A stretch of DNA of 64,000 nucleotides from a virus. The stretch spans positions 25,767-89,766 of IMG/VR virus record IMGVR_UViG_3300034355_001150; one strand, given 5' to 3'. Below, piece after piece: positions 52,186-59,789 of this stretch; positions within the stretch are counted from its first letter, which is position 1; the number at the start of each line of letters is the position of its first letter. The notes under the pieces were generated by a model, which saw nothing but the letters and a program-made list of their open reading frames with translations, was not told where the DNA came from and ran no database searches. The position numbers were made by a program, and so were the translations under genes.

Positions 52186-52213
52186 ATTATACACACATTT
52201 TTTCAGTTGTCAA
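52186..52213 (-). promoter_or_regulatory. Sigma70-like promoter
   Basis: TTGACA, 16 bp, TATAAT on the minus strand, 32 bp before the exported-protein gene. Confidence 0.85.
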
Positions 52214-52219
52214 GCAAAT

Positions 52220-52480
52220 TCAAAGATATTCGTTCTGATTTTTATTCAACGGGCAAAACTTAGTAGACCAACGATCATACTCAGTGATAGCATAAGGAGC
52301 ATAATCATAGGTTTTTCCATTTGAACACCACTCGCATTCATATCCATTAGCCCAACTTCGGCTAATGCGTTCCCATCCTGCGTTTTTGTTGGATGTTCTC
52401 ATGCCCACCCTAGCGCCTTGTTCAGTGCTATAAGTGGCCACTTTTTCGCCAGTTTTTATATAAAAAAGAATGTATGTCAC
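52220..52480 (-). CDS. Small conserved-type phage protein
   Basis: An 86-aa protein: TYSTEQGARVGMRTSNKNAG with APYAITEYDRW near the end. I associate this STxxGARxGMxxxNxxAGW ... YAIxxY pattern with short proteins of unknown function in large phages. Cys residues at ECEWC may bind metal. Nine bases separate it from the gene before. Confidence 0.6.
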   Translation of the reverse strand: MTYILFYIKTGEKVATYSTEQGARVGMRTSNKNAGWERISRSWANGYECEWCSNGKTYDYAPYAITEYDRWSTKFCPLNKNQNEYL

Positions 52481-52489
52481 GGTTAAACC

Positions 52490-52690
52490 TCAAACAAAAT
52501 CAATTTGAACTTTATGACCGTCCGTGTCTGTTAAAGCAATACCAACTGATCCATCGTTGGATTGAAGCAACTTAGCATAAGCTCGTTGCACAATCTTATT
52601 TATTCTTTCAGAATCACCAACGCCTTTCTGAATAGCGTTGCTTGAGGAATAAAACGATACATCATTGACAATAACACGAATCTTTTTCAT
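52490..52690 (-). CDS. Small uncharacterised protein (66 aa)
   Basis: MKKIRVIVNDVSFYSSSNAI and on: beta strand, helix (RINKIVQRAYAKLL), two beta strands. GGAGCAAATTATC gives a good start. No family recognised; probably expressed with the exported-protein gene upstream. Confidence 0.55.
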   Translation of the reverse strand: MKKIRVIVNDVSFYSSSNAIQKGVGDSERINKIVQRAYAKLLQSNDGSVGIALTDTDGHKVQIDFV

Positions 52691-52702
52691 GATAATTTGC
52701 TC

Positions 52703-52987
52703 CTATCGGCAGTTATATTGGCAAGGTTGTTGATATTGTGGTTGATACTGTTGCTGTTGTGGGTATGACGGGTCGTTGTTGTTGATAATGATTGGCGGAC
52801 TCTGTTGGATTATAGTCGAATAGTTGAACGAGGGGGATGGAATAGCATAACCATACCCCATCATTCCATAAGGCATCCCGTATCCATAACCACCATATCC
52901 ATAGCCACCGAATCCGCCATAGCCTCCCCACCATGCGTTAGATGCCGAACATACCAACATTAGTGTGATAAAAGATAAAATTTTCAT
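52703..52987 (-). CDS. Exported Gly/Tyr-rich protein
   Basis: A 94-aa protein with signal peptide MKILSFITLMLVCSASNA, then tandem GGYG/GYGYG repeats and a Gln/Pro-rich tail ending in two Cys. Low-complexity Gly/Tyr repeats suggest an extracellular or periplasmic adhesive or structural role. The start follows TTGGAGACACT and a sigma70-like promoter. Confidence 0.65.
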   Translation of the reverse strand: MKILSFITLMLVCSASNAWWGGYGGFGGYGYGGYGYGMPYGMMGYGYAIPSPSFNYSTIIQQSPPIIINNNDPSYPQQQQYQPQYQQPCQYNCR

Positions 52988-53023
52988 AGTGTCTCCAATA
53001 AGTAATTTCTGACCACGGATAGA

Positions 53024-53052
53024 ATTGTACTACCAAAAATCAAAAGTGTCAA
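53024..53052 (-). promoter_or_regulatory. Sigma70-like promoter
   Basis: TTGACA, 17 bp, TACAAT on the minus strand, 37 bp before the Gly/Tyr-rich gene. Confidence 0.75.
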
Positions 53053-53059
53053 CTATTTT

Positions 53060-53971
53060 TCACGGATTAGTAACCGCGCTGCCACCTTCTCCGGTTTCTT
53101 CCGATGGTGTCAACGGCAATGTAATCTCAATAGGGATGTTAGTGGCATAATTCACACCAGATGATGACATGCTGGTTTGATTAACGCCCTCTCGCAGACA
53201 TCCTATCACACTCTGCCCAGATAGCAACTGCATATTTGCAATGGATTGGATAAACCAATGATTGCCACCGGGCCTGAGATCAAGTCCTTGTTGTGGCAAT
53301 GTTCTTATCCATGCGGTCATCGCTAAATCATCACCAGCGCCCAAATCTGACCAATCTAAGCCAGCTTTTCCTTGTAGCTTTACTTCATTTATGACTTGGT
53401 CGTCTGCCGAGTTCCACCTATTGTTCAATAAAGATTGTTGGAATGGATATAAAGCAATGATGTTTGCTATTTCGGCTAATGCCGCAGGAATCAATCCATC
53501 AGTAAACGCTGTTTCTATTGAAGAATATGTTCCAGCAGCCGGTTTTTCGGCTGGAATAACAACCGGACCACTTCCGTAATCGCCACTGACCGTAGATTTC
53601 ATGGTGGTGTATATTGATTGAAGACTGGACGTATCCATTTCGGACAATATATTAACGATAGCAATGTAATTTAAGCCAATAATTCCAGCAAGTGAACCAA
53701 AAAAATCAGCTATAACAAATGTTCCACCAGGCCCAGAACCAACAGCAACTTCGTTCGCAAAAAAATCAGCGACTTCTTTTGGTACTGGTTGAGTCAATTT
53801 GTTAACCAATGGAAGATCAGAACATGTCCTCATCGGAGTAGCAGCAGAGGCTATCTCCTTTAATTTAATAGATGGATTTTTTGATATCTGTTGCAGCGTT
53901 ACTGATAACGCCTTATTAGCTAATGCAATATCGGCTGGTAAAATTTGTTGCAGTCTGTCTAATGCTATCAT
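53060..53971 (-). CDS. Probable virion protein of the PAAR cluster
   Basis: A 303-aa protein (MIALDRLQQILPADIALANK), with hydrophobic Gly/Ala-rich helices (FFGSLAGIIGLNYIAIVNIL) but no clear signal peptide. It overlaps the 445-aa gene by four bases and the two follow the PAAR gene. Position suggests a baseplate or tail-associated component. No family is recognised with confidence. Confidence 0.5.
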   Translation of the reverse strand: MIALDRLQQILPADIALANKALSVTLQQISKNPSIKLKEIASAATPMRTCSDLPLVNKLTQPVPKEVADFFANEVAVGSGPGGTFVIADFFGSLAGIIGLNYIAIVNILSEMDTSSLQSIYTTMKSTVSGDYGSGPVVIPAEKPAAGTYSSIETAFTDGLIPAALAEIANIIALYPFQQSLLNNRWNSADDQVINEVKLQGKAGLDWSDLGAGDDLAMTAWIRTLPQQGLDLRPGGNHWFIQSIANMQLLSGQSVIGCLREGVNQTSMSSSGVNYATNIPIEITLPLTPSEETGEGGSAVTNP

Positions 53972-55305
53972 GCAGTTGATCTCAGTGTATATGCTGGCAA
54001 TGATTGGCTCAACGTAGAGTTTACACCAGTTGCGCTGATATAAATGGGTTGATATCCATCTTTTGTCGGAACTTTCATCGTTTTGTAGCTGTTAGGAAAT
54101 AGCTTCATGGGGTTTAAAAGATCAGCCGCAGTTTCTAAGTTTTTTGTTTTTACATTAAGAACTTTTGTAATCTGAGCTAAGGCATCACCAGTTATTAACG
54201 ATAATGCCTTATACATCAATTTTTGAGTCTCGTCGGATACACTTGCATTCACCGAGCCTATCGCTCCAACAACTTGTTGCTGAATGCCCACCGTTAAAAA
54301 GGCAACTGATAAAATAGGTAAATATCCCGTAACGCTAATTATTTGTCGTACCAATGCTAATGGACTTCCTAAATCATTCAAGTTGTCCAAGTTAATCAGT
54401 TTTCCTAAATTATTGAGGTCAAATGAGAATTGTTTTATATTTGGATTTATTGAAGATACCGCTCCTGTGATTAAATCCGACATTCCATTGAATGTATTCT
54501 GTAAGTAGTTTTGCCCTATATTTGCGCTATTGATAAATTGATTTGCTTGAGACATATATCCTTGAATGAGATTATATGCCTGAACGAAAATAGTGTAGTC
54601 ATAAGGCAATTTACTTCTATCAGTGGTATCAGGGTCTTGTATACCACCGGCACCCAAGTATAAGTTGTGTAATTTTTTTACAAATTTATCATACTTTTGA
54701 TCTTGTGCCCAACATTTTCCAATCCAGGGAATGTTTGCGACATTACCATCTTTTGGGTATTCTACGAAATCACTCATCAAGAATGGATAATATACATTTC
54801 CTTCTGTTTTTGGAACCGTGTCTTTAAAGCAAGATAACAAGTCAAAACTGGTGTATCGGGTATTGGCATTTGCATCAACTAAATTAACGAACTGACCAGA
54901 TGGCGTAACATGTTGGCAAATATTTACTGTTCCCGTACAGATAGTATCACCACAAGTAACCGTAACAGAGGTTCCTGCACGAATGATATTGGAAATCATT
55001 TTCCCTTTTAGAGAGGTAATTCCCATAGTCGAGTATAAATTTGGTCCTGATCCAGTAAAAATTGTAACATTTCCACCAGAATTGCTTAATGCAGGGCAAG
55101 CAGGAGATAATGTACTTAAACTGTTTATTGTGGCAGTGGACAATACTCCAGAATCCGTTGCTATTTGAATAGTGTCAATTAACGGTTTTATCAAGGGCGA
55201 ATTTAAGTAAACAACCTTTCCGTCTGTGTTGGACACGTTTGCGCATAGTCCTTGATTCTGCAATAACCCGGCAGAGGCATTAATCTGAAGAGGAGTTAAA
55301 TTCAT
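53968..55305 (-). CDS. Probable virion protein downstream of the PAAR tip
   Basis: A 445-aa protein. The ATG at 55305 follows AGGATAGTTG and is preferred over a TTG one codon earlier. N-terminus MNLTPLQINASAGLLQNQGL. A central region has TVTCGDTICTGTVNICQH and several Cys residues; a long helical C-terminal half follows. Only three bases after the PAAR gene. A baseplate, cargo or spike-associated role is inferred from this neighbourhood alone. Confidence 0.5.
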   Translation of the reverse strand: MNLTPLQINASAGLLQNQGLCANVSNTDGKVVYLNSPLIKPLIDTIQIATDSGVLSTATINSLSTLSPACPALSNSGGNVTIFTGSGPNLYSTMGITSLKGKMISNIIRAGTSVTVTCGDTICTGTVNICQHVTPSGQFVNLVDANANTRYTSFDLLSCFKDTVPKTEGNVYYPFLMSDFVEYPKDGNVANIPWIGKCWAQDQKYDKFVKKLHNLYLGAGGIQDPDTTDRSKLPYDYTIFVQAYNLIQGYMSQANQFINSANIGQNYLQNTFNGMSDLITGAVSSINPNIKQFSFDLNNLGKLINLDNLNDLGSPLALVRQIISVTGYLPILSVAFLTVGIQQQVVGAIGSVNASVSDETQKLMYKALSLITGDALAQITKVLNVKTKNLETAADLLNPMKLFPNSYKTMKVPTKDGYQPIYISATGVNSTLSQSLPAYTLRSTA

Positions 55306-55308
55306 CAA

Positions 55309-55578
55309 CTATCCTACAAACACGTTAAATGCCCCTCCGATTCTTACATCTCCGCAAGAATCAACGTCTCCCATTTTAATTACGGGTAGACCATTGCATA
55401 TCACTTGAAATTGAGTGGGTATAGTCACTGCACCAACGTGATAGTAGCTATGCGGAGAAACCGGCATACCCATAACAGCAATTGGAAGACCATTTACCAA
55501 TACATTAGGAATGCCCATCATAATGGCACCACCACCTGTGTTTACATCTCCCAATCGTTGTACAGGCATAGGAATCAT
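55309..55578 (-). CDS. PAAR-repeat tail spike tip protein
   Basis: An 89-aa protein. It has the small Gly/Pro-turn-rich PAAR layout: RLGDVNTGGGAIMMG, PNVLVNGLPIAVMGM, HS-YYHVG, then NGLPVIKMGDVDSCGDVRIG. PAAR proteins cap the tip of contractile-tail spikes (T4 gp5.4 and type VI secretion) with a sharp metal-bound cone. His/Cys residues that could bind the metal are present. The neighbours downstream are therefore likely spike or baseplate proteins. Confidence 0.85.
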   Translation of the reverse strand: MIPMPVQRLGDVNTGGGAIMMGIPNVLVNGLPIAVMGMPVSPHSYYHVGAVTIPTQFQVICNGLPVIKMGDVDSCGDVRIGGAFNVFVG

Positions 55579-55582
55579 GGCA

Positions 55583-55882
55583 TTATCCCATCAGAATTTT
55601 GCTTGATACTGGCTTAATGCCAGTAGTCGTCTCAATATATCCGTCTGATACTTCTCTGCGAGCAACAACGATCATAGCGCAGTGTGCTTTGAAAAGCGTT
55701 ACATCAGCTTCAGGATCACCGGTAACCACTCCGGAAATCATCTGAACACCCTGTGGGCCAGCAATAACAACCAATGGCTTAGTCAGAGTATAGGTAAGCT
55801 CATCTTCTGCTATGATTTTGGTCACAAGTTCATCACCATAACTGGTCTTAATTACATAAATTTCGTCAAAACTGATATTCAA
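55583..55882 (-). CDS. Small phage protein with Sm/SH3-like beta pattern
   Basis: A 99-aa protein: SYGDELVTKIIAEDELTYTL, then TKPLVVIAGPQG and DVTLFKAHCAMIVVARRE. The alternating strands resemble Sm-like barrel proteins seen in T4-like phages. It starts one base after the sirtuin stop and lies four bases before the PAAR gene. RNA binding or a structural role are both possible; not shown. Confidence 0.55.
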   Translation of the reverse strand: MNISFDEIYVIKTSYGDELVTKIIAEDELTYTLTKPLVVIAGPQGVQMISGVVTGDPEADVTLFKAHCAMIVVARREVSDGYIETTTGIKPVSSKILMG

Positions 55883-55883
55883 G

Positions 55884-56696
55884 TTATTCTCCGTTAAAAA
55901 TTATTTTTGTCAATAAGTCTATGCCATCTATGGCATTCATTTGCATAGATATATCTTGTTTGCGTGATATATCCGGTTCATATAGGTTTATCCTAATCAA
56001 TTTGCTGGTTCTTTCTGCACCAAACCATCTAATAGATGGGATAGTTTTACCAGCCCCTATCTCAATTCCGACAATGTTTTTCTTATCAGATTCCCATTCG
56101 GTATATGATCTTTGTTGTTCGTCCACCCGATTGAAACAAAAAGCAGGATCATTGAACATCATTACTTTTGGTCTCAAATAGCTACCGCAATTTGGGCAGG
56201 TTGGTATATCTTTTTCGCTGGTCAGTACATCAGTAAAATTCGGCATAGGCCAATCTTCGCGTGTGCATTGATCAACACATTGAATATATCGCAAATTACC
56301 GTGAATTTCAAGCAATTTGTTTGAATCATATCCAGCCTTTAAAAAGTGACCATCAACATTGGATGTTACCGAGAATATATCCTTTCCTAATTCTTTAAGC
56401 CTCAGTAATTGTACATATCCCTTATGAGGAGTTAATGACATTCCGGTTATCAATCTGGTAATATAAAAGTTCCATGCTTCCAAAGGATGAATGGCAAATG
56501 CGTCGGCTGTAGCAAATTTCATGAAATTACTTTGCTCACTTGTCCATATTCCATCTTTTCCCCTAAAGTCCGGTATTCCAGAATCAACGCTCATACCCGC
56601 CCCAGATAGAATAACAATCCCATCTGCTTCATCAATCATCTTTTTGATTTGATTATCCAGCACAGCTTTCGCATTCTCCTTTACTAGCTTGAACAC
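55884..56696 (-). CDS. Sir2-family NAD-dependent protein deacylase (sirtuin)
   Basis: A 270-aa reading. Family motifs: VILSGAGMSVDSGIPDFRG (NAD binding), SNVDGHF (113-118 area), catalytic His132 in LLEIHGNL, Zn cysteines Cys140/Cys144 and Cys167/Cys170, and IEIGAGKTIPSIR in place of the usual GTSLxVxPA. Sirtuins remove acyl groups from lysines while consuming NAD. The GTG start at 56696 overlaps the RNR gene by 44 bases; a GTG at 56663 (after AAGGAG) or ATG at 56639 are alternatives that keep the motifs. It is co-transcribed with nrdA. In a phage it may act on host proteins or NAD metabolism. Confidence 0.88.
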   Translation of the reverse strand: MFKLVKENAKAVLDNQIKKMIDEADGIVILSGAGMSVDSGIPDFRGKDGIWTSEQSNFMKFATADAFAIHPLEAWNFYITRLITGMSLTPHKGYVQLLRLKELGKDIFSVTSNVDGHFLKAGYDSNKLLEIHGNLRYIQCVDQCTREDWPMPNFTDVLTSEKDIPTCPNCGSYLRPKVMMFNDPAFCFNRVDEQQRSYTEWESDKKNIVGIEIGAGKTIPSIRWFGAERTSKLIRINLYEPDISRKQDISMQMNAIDGIDLLTKIIFNGE

Positions 56697-57648
56697 CCGA
56701 TTCTGATCTAATATAATACAATGATTTAATCAACGGATCATTAAATGCCATCTGATGAACTTCTGAGATATATTCTTCTGATTCATCTGACGAGAAAAAT
56801 AGATTGATGGATTGCGCTTGGTCTATAAATTGCTGTCTTACTGAAGCTAATCTTATAATGACCTTTTGATCAATTTCAAATGCCGTTTTAAATACTTTTT
56901 TCTCTTCTTCGTTTAACCATTCAACATCTTGCACCGAGCCATTATGATTGATTACTTCGTTGATGTGCTTATCATCATAAATTCCTTTTTCCTTCAACAG
57001 TTCCAAAAATACCGGATTGATTCTGTTCATTTCTCCAGCAGCAGAACCTTGTACGTAGACATTTTTATAAACGGGTTCAATTCCCTGTGATACGCCTCCC
57101 ATAATTCCGGCTGTTGATAGCGTTGGTGCAACAGCCAATAGATGAGAATTTCTACGATTATATCCTCTGCACCATTCTGGTTCGCCAAATGCTTCTGCCA
57201 TCCATCGTGTTGCCTTTTCTGATTCTTCTTTAATTTTTTTGAAGATTTCTGCATTCTTAAAGTGAGCTTCTATTGATTCAAACGGAATCATATTTAATTG
57301 CAAATAGGTATGAAATCCCATTACGCCAAGTCCTAATGCTCTTGACTTTTCCGTGAACCTGACTGCTTTTTCTAAACCTTTTATTTTTTTACCAATAGAA
57401 ATAAACTCAGATGCGACACAGTCTAAGAATACAGAAGAAACAAAAATAGTATCGGTATCTTTCCATTCATCATACTTAGCTAAATTCAACGAAGATAATA
57501 CGCATGTATAGGTATGTTCATCATCGGAGAACAACGTGATCTCTGTGCAATTATGAACCAAAATGTCGTTTCCGAAGAAGTTATTATTGTCTTCTACTGT
57601 TATATCATAAACATCTTCTAGATAGTCAACCTCTTCAATTAATAGCAT
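56653..57648 (-). CDS. nrdA: Class I ribonucleotide reductase large subunit, C-terminal part with C-intein
   Basis: A 331-aa protein. Residues 1-33 are the C-terminal half of a split intein (block F VYDITVEDNNNFFGNDI, block G LVHN), followed by Cys34, the +1 residue, and the C-extein CTEITLFSDDEHTYTC. NLC-TEI is the RNR segment carrying the thiyl-radical cysteine, so the intein splice residue is the catalytic Cys itself. The rest includes the barrel strands and a C-terminal GECESCAG with the redox Cys pair. AAGAGG stands six bases before ATG. After trans-splicing with the N-part the enzyme would be about 564 aa, shorter than T4 or E. coli NrdA, which have an extra N-terminal ATP cone. Confidence 0.92.
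   Translation of the reverse strand: MLLIEEVDYLEDVYDITVEDNNNFFGNDILVHNCTEITLFSDDEHTYTCVLSSLNLAKYDEWKDTDTIFVSSVFLDCVASEFISIGKKIKGLEKAVRFTEKSRALGLGVMGFHTYLQLNMIPFESIEAHFKNAEIFKKIKEESEKATRWMAEAFGEPEWCRGYNRRNSHLLAVAPTLSTAGIMGGVSQGIEPVYKNVYVQGSAAGEMNRINPVFLELLKEKGIYDDKHINEVINHNGSVQDVEWLNEEEKKVFKTAFEIDQKVIIRLASVRQQFIDQAQSINLFFSSDESEEYISEVHQMAFNDPLIKSLYYIRSESGVQASKGECESCAG
57550..57648 (-). other. Split-intein C-half (33 aa)
   Basis: Encodes LEDVYDITVEDNNNFFGNDI and LVHN; His32-Asn33 are the splice-junction pair, and Cys34 begins the extein. The length is typical of natural C-inteins. Confidence 0.9.
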
Positions 57649-58612
57649 CTAATACCTCTTTAACATTAATTTTGTTTCTCATTTTGTTATACCTATTGTA
57701 TTCTAAATTTAACTCTTTACAAACCGGCGAAATCAAATTGTTTTTAACATCACCATTAAACCTAAACCCACTTTTAGCACCGCCGCCGAGATTTGGAAAT
57801 TTTCTAAATTTGTGTTTTTCATCCCAAATCAACTTAATCAATTTTAATCCTGGCAATTCATTAAATTGGTATTTTTCGGCAATCACAGACGCAACCTTTA
57901 CGTAAAAATCATAGATTTCATCATCGGTTATTCCGCTGTATTTTGGGTTATTTGTTCCGGTTGTCTGATCATCTTTATTTGAAGCAGATACCCAATCTTC
58001 AATATTGTCCAAATCGTTCTTATTGCAATATCTTCCTTCTCCGGTTTTTTTATTATAAAATTTGTGTTTATTCTTTGAATGATGAACCCATTCACCCGAA
58101 ACGACTTTTGGGTGATTTTTTTCAACTGATCCAACTATTTCTCCGGTTAATACATCTTTTACTGGAAAAGTTCCTTTTCTTGATATTGATATTCTGTGTT
58201 TTCCTTCTTTTGTTTGCCACCCGTTAGTTTTACGAAAACTCGAAGAATTTTGCCTCATCCATGCATAAGAATTTCGTATTTTTCTATTTAAACAGGTTTT
58301 AATATTTTTCAATTTCTTTTTGCTGTTAAACCCGTTTATAACAAACTTAATAGCAATAAAATCACATCGTTCACCATAAGCTTTATATCTTATTAAATGC
58401 GCAAACAAATGTTCTTCTGGCAAAAGCGTAACTATATTATCTATGTTATTTGAACCCCCAACACTTTTTGGAATTATATGATGCCCCTCGACATATAATT
58501 CTAAATTATTTACTATTCGTAAATCTTTGGGGTTTCGTTTCCTTAACCGAGCAAAAGGGGTTGTTCTTTGACAATAATTGATAAATGTTTCATATAATTT
58601 AATATAATTCAT
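57635..58612 (-). CDS. HNH homing endonuclease between the split-intein halves
   Basis: A 325-aa protein. The HNH core is ELYVEGHHIIPKSVGGSNNI with TLLPEEHLFAHLI (His/Asn/His). A NUMOD-like DNA-binding unit follows (FPVKDVLTGEIVG ... HPKVVSGEWVHHSKN), matching the 32-aa repeats of the endonuclease at 15-16 kb, and a C-terminal basic region. It is a free-standing gene exactly between the two parts of nrdA and overlaps the C-part start by 14 bases. It should cut intein-less nrdA alleles and spread the fractured-gene arrangement. Its leader contains a hairpin with an internal late promoter. Confidence 0.85.
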   Translation of the reverse strand: MNYIKLYETFINYCQRTTPFARLRKRNPKDLRIVNNLELYVEGHHIIPKSVGGSNNIDNIVTLLPEEHLFAHLIRYKAYGERCDFIAIKFVINGFNSKKKLKNIKTCLNRKIRNSYAWMRQNSSSFRKTNGWQTKEGKHRISISRKGTFPVKDVLTGEIVGSVEKNHPKVVSGEWVHHSKNKHKFYNKKTGEGRYCNKNDLDNIEDWVSASNKDDQTTGTNNPKYSGITDDEIYDFYVKVASVIAEKYQFNELPGLKLIKLIWDEKHKFRKFPNLGGGAKSGFRFNGDVKNNLISPVCKELNLEYNRYNKMRNKINVKEVLDAIN

Positions 58613-58617
58613 GTTTT

Positions 58618-58651
58618 AATTCCTCTTCGTGTATTTATACGAAGAGGAATT
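58618..58651 (-). promoter_or_regulatory. Hairpin-embedded late promoter masking the HNH ribosome site
   Basis: A perfect 13-bp stem (AATTCCTCTTCGT/ACGAAGAGGAATT) with an 8-nt loop. The minus-strand TATAAATA box (58632-58639) lies in the loop. The downstream arm contains AGAGGA, the ribosome site for ATG 58612. A read-through transcript would fold and hide it; a late transcript starting near 58626 would begin at AGAGGA with the upstream arm missing and be translatable. T4 uses this arrangement for I-TevI. Confidence 0.85.
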
Positions 58652-58664
58652 TCACTACATAAAA

Positions 58665-59789
58665 CTATAAAATTTTGAGTTCATCAGAAGTTGTCAAATT
58701 GCCAGCCTCAACATAACCTCTATTTTTAGTATAGATGAGATGACAAGGAGTACAAACTAAACTTTTGCCAGAAGTTTCATCTGTAATTTTAATCAATTTC
58801 GCATCTTTTTTCGTTAAAGCAAAATCAACAATTTTTTTCCATTCAATTTTGTTTGATTCTATATTAAACGACTTCGTTAATAACGGAATGCCATTATCTA
58901 AAAATAATCCAACAAGTTTGATGGGAAGTACAAATTCTTCCGACGATTCGTCCTCAATTTTTACTTGAACCAAAGTATTTCCGGTTACACAGAGATTACT
59001 CGCCTTTACTTTTAATCCATTATCTTTGTAACATTTGGGTGTCAGCTTGTTTACCTTGTCAACAAAAAAGAAATATCCCTTTCCGGTTACCATCTTGGTT
59101 TTCATAACCTTTTGATACCTTGAAATAGCTTTTTTATCGCCTGAGTTCAATCTCCTAATGAATTTATCAGTTATAACCCACCCGATATTACAATCATCTG
59201 GGCTTGAATTGAGGAAGTTAATGATCTCCCAAAAATCTTCATGATCAATTTCAATATATCCAGCCCATGCTCCACGCCTCGTGTTGCCCTGAGATATATC
59301 TCTGGACAATTGAACAAAGTCTTTCAATACAGGAAGAACACCAGATGCCTTTCCGCCAGATGAGATTTCTGTTCCTCTATGTCTGATTGCACCAAGATAC
59401 GAGCTTGTACCAAAACCGTTCTTGGATAACATTGCTATTTCTTTTTGAGTATCATAAAAGTCATACACACAATCATTGACAAAATTACCAGAGCAGCTTA
59501 CATTACATCCTCTATCGGTTCCCATGTTGGCGAGAATCGGAGTAGCACAAGATAGCCAACCATTCCAAATAACTGTATAAAATTTATGTTCCCAATACTC
59601 TGGATCATCAGTCCATTTAGCCGCACATTTGCTAATTCTACGAGCTACTGACTTAAAGTCCTTTTCTGTTTTAGTTGCGTATTTTGAAGAGAATAATTGC
59701 CACCCAGCGGTCGTAAACCAATCAGGTAAAACGCCTTCCTCTTGGAGACGTTTGCGTTCTTCGGATAGATCTTCGTAAATTGTCTTCAT
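58665..59789 (-). CDS. nrdA: Class I ribonucleotide reductase large subunit, N-terminal part with N-intein
   Basis: A 374-aa protein. ATG 59789 overlaps the nrdB stop (ATGA), so it is preferred over a start 14 codons upstream. N-extein residues 1-266 contain SCATPILANMGTDRGCNVSC, NGFGTSSYLGAIRHRG and the QGNTRRGAWAGYI strand, ending KASNL. Residues 267-374 are the N-intein: CVTGNTLVQV (block A) and GKSLVCTPCHLIYT (block B, normally TPDH) ending DELKIL. It splices in trans with the C-part. The enzyme reduces ribonucleotides for DNA synthesis with NrdB as radical source. Confidence 0.92.
   Translation of the reverse strand: MKTIYEDLSEERKRLQEEGVLPDWFTTAGWQLFSSKYATKTEKDFKSVARRISKCAAKWTDDPEYWEHKFYTVIWNGWLSCATPILANMGTDRGCNVSCSGNFVNDCVYDFYDTQKEIAMLSKNGFGTSSYLGAIRHRGTEISSGGKASGVLPVLKDFVQLSRDISQGNTRRGAWAGYIEIDHEDFWEIINFLNSSPDDCNIGWVITDKFIRRLNSGDKKAISRYQKVMKTKMVTGKGYFFFVDKVNKLTPKCYKDNGLKVKASNLCVTGNTLVQVKIEDESSEEFVLPIKLVGLFLDNGIPLLTKSFNIESNKIEWKKIVDFALTKKDAKLIKITDETSGKSLVCTPCHLIYTKNRGYVEAGNLTTSDELKIL
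58668..58991 (-). other. Split-intein N-half (108 aa)
   Basis: Starts with Cys1 after extein SNL. Block B reads CTPCHLIYT, where the usual Asp before His is Cys. It resembles the known NrdA-type split inteins from environmental phage sequences. Confidence 0.9.
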
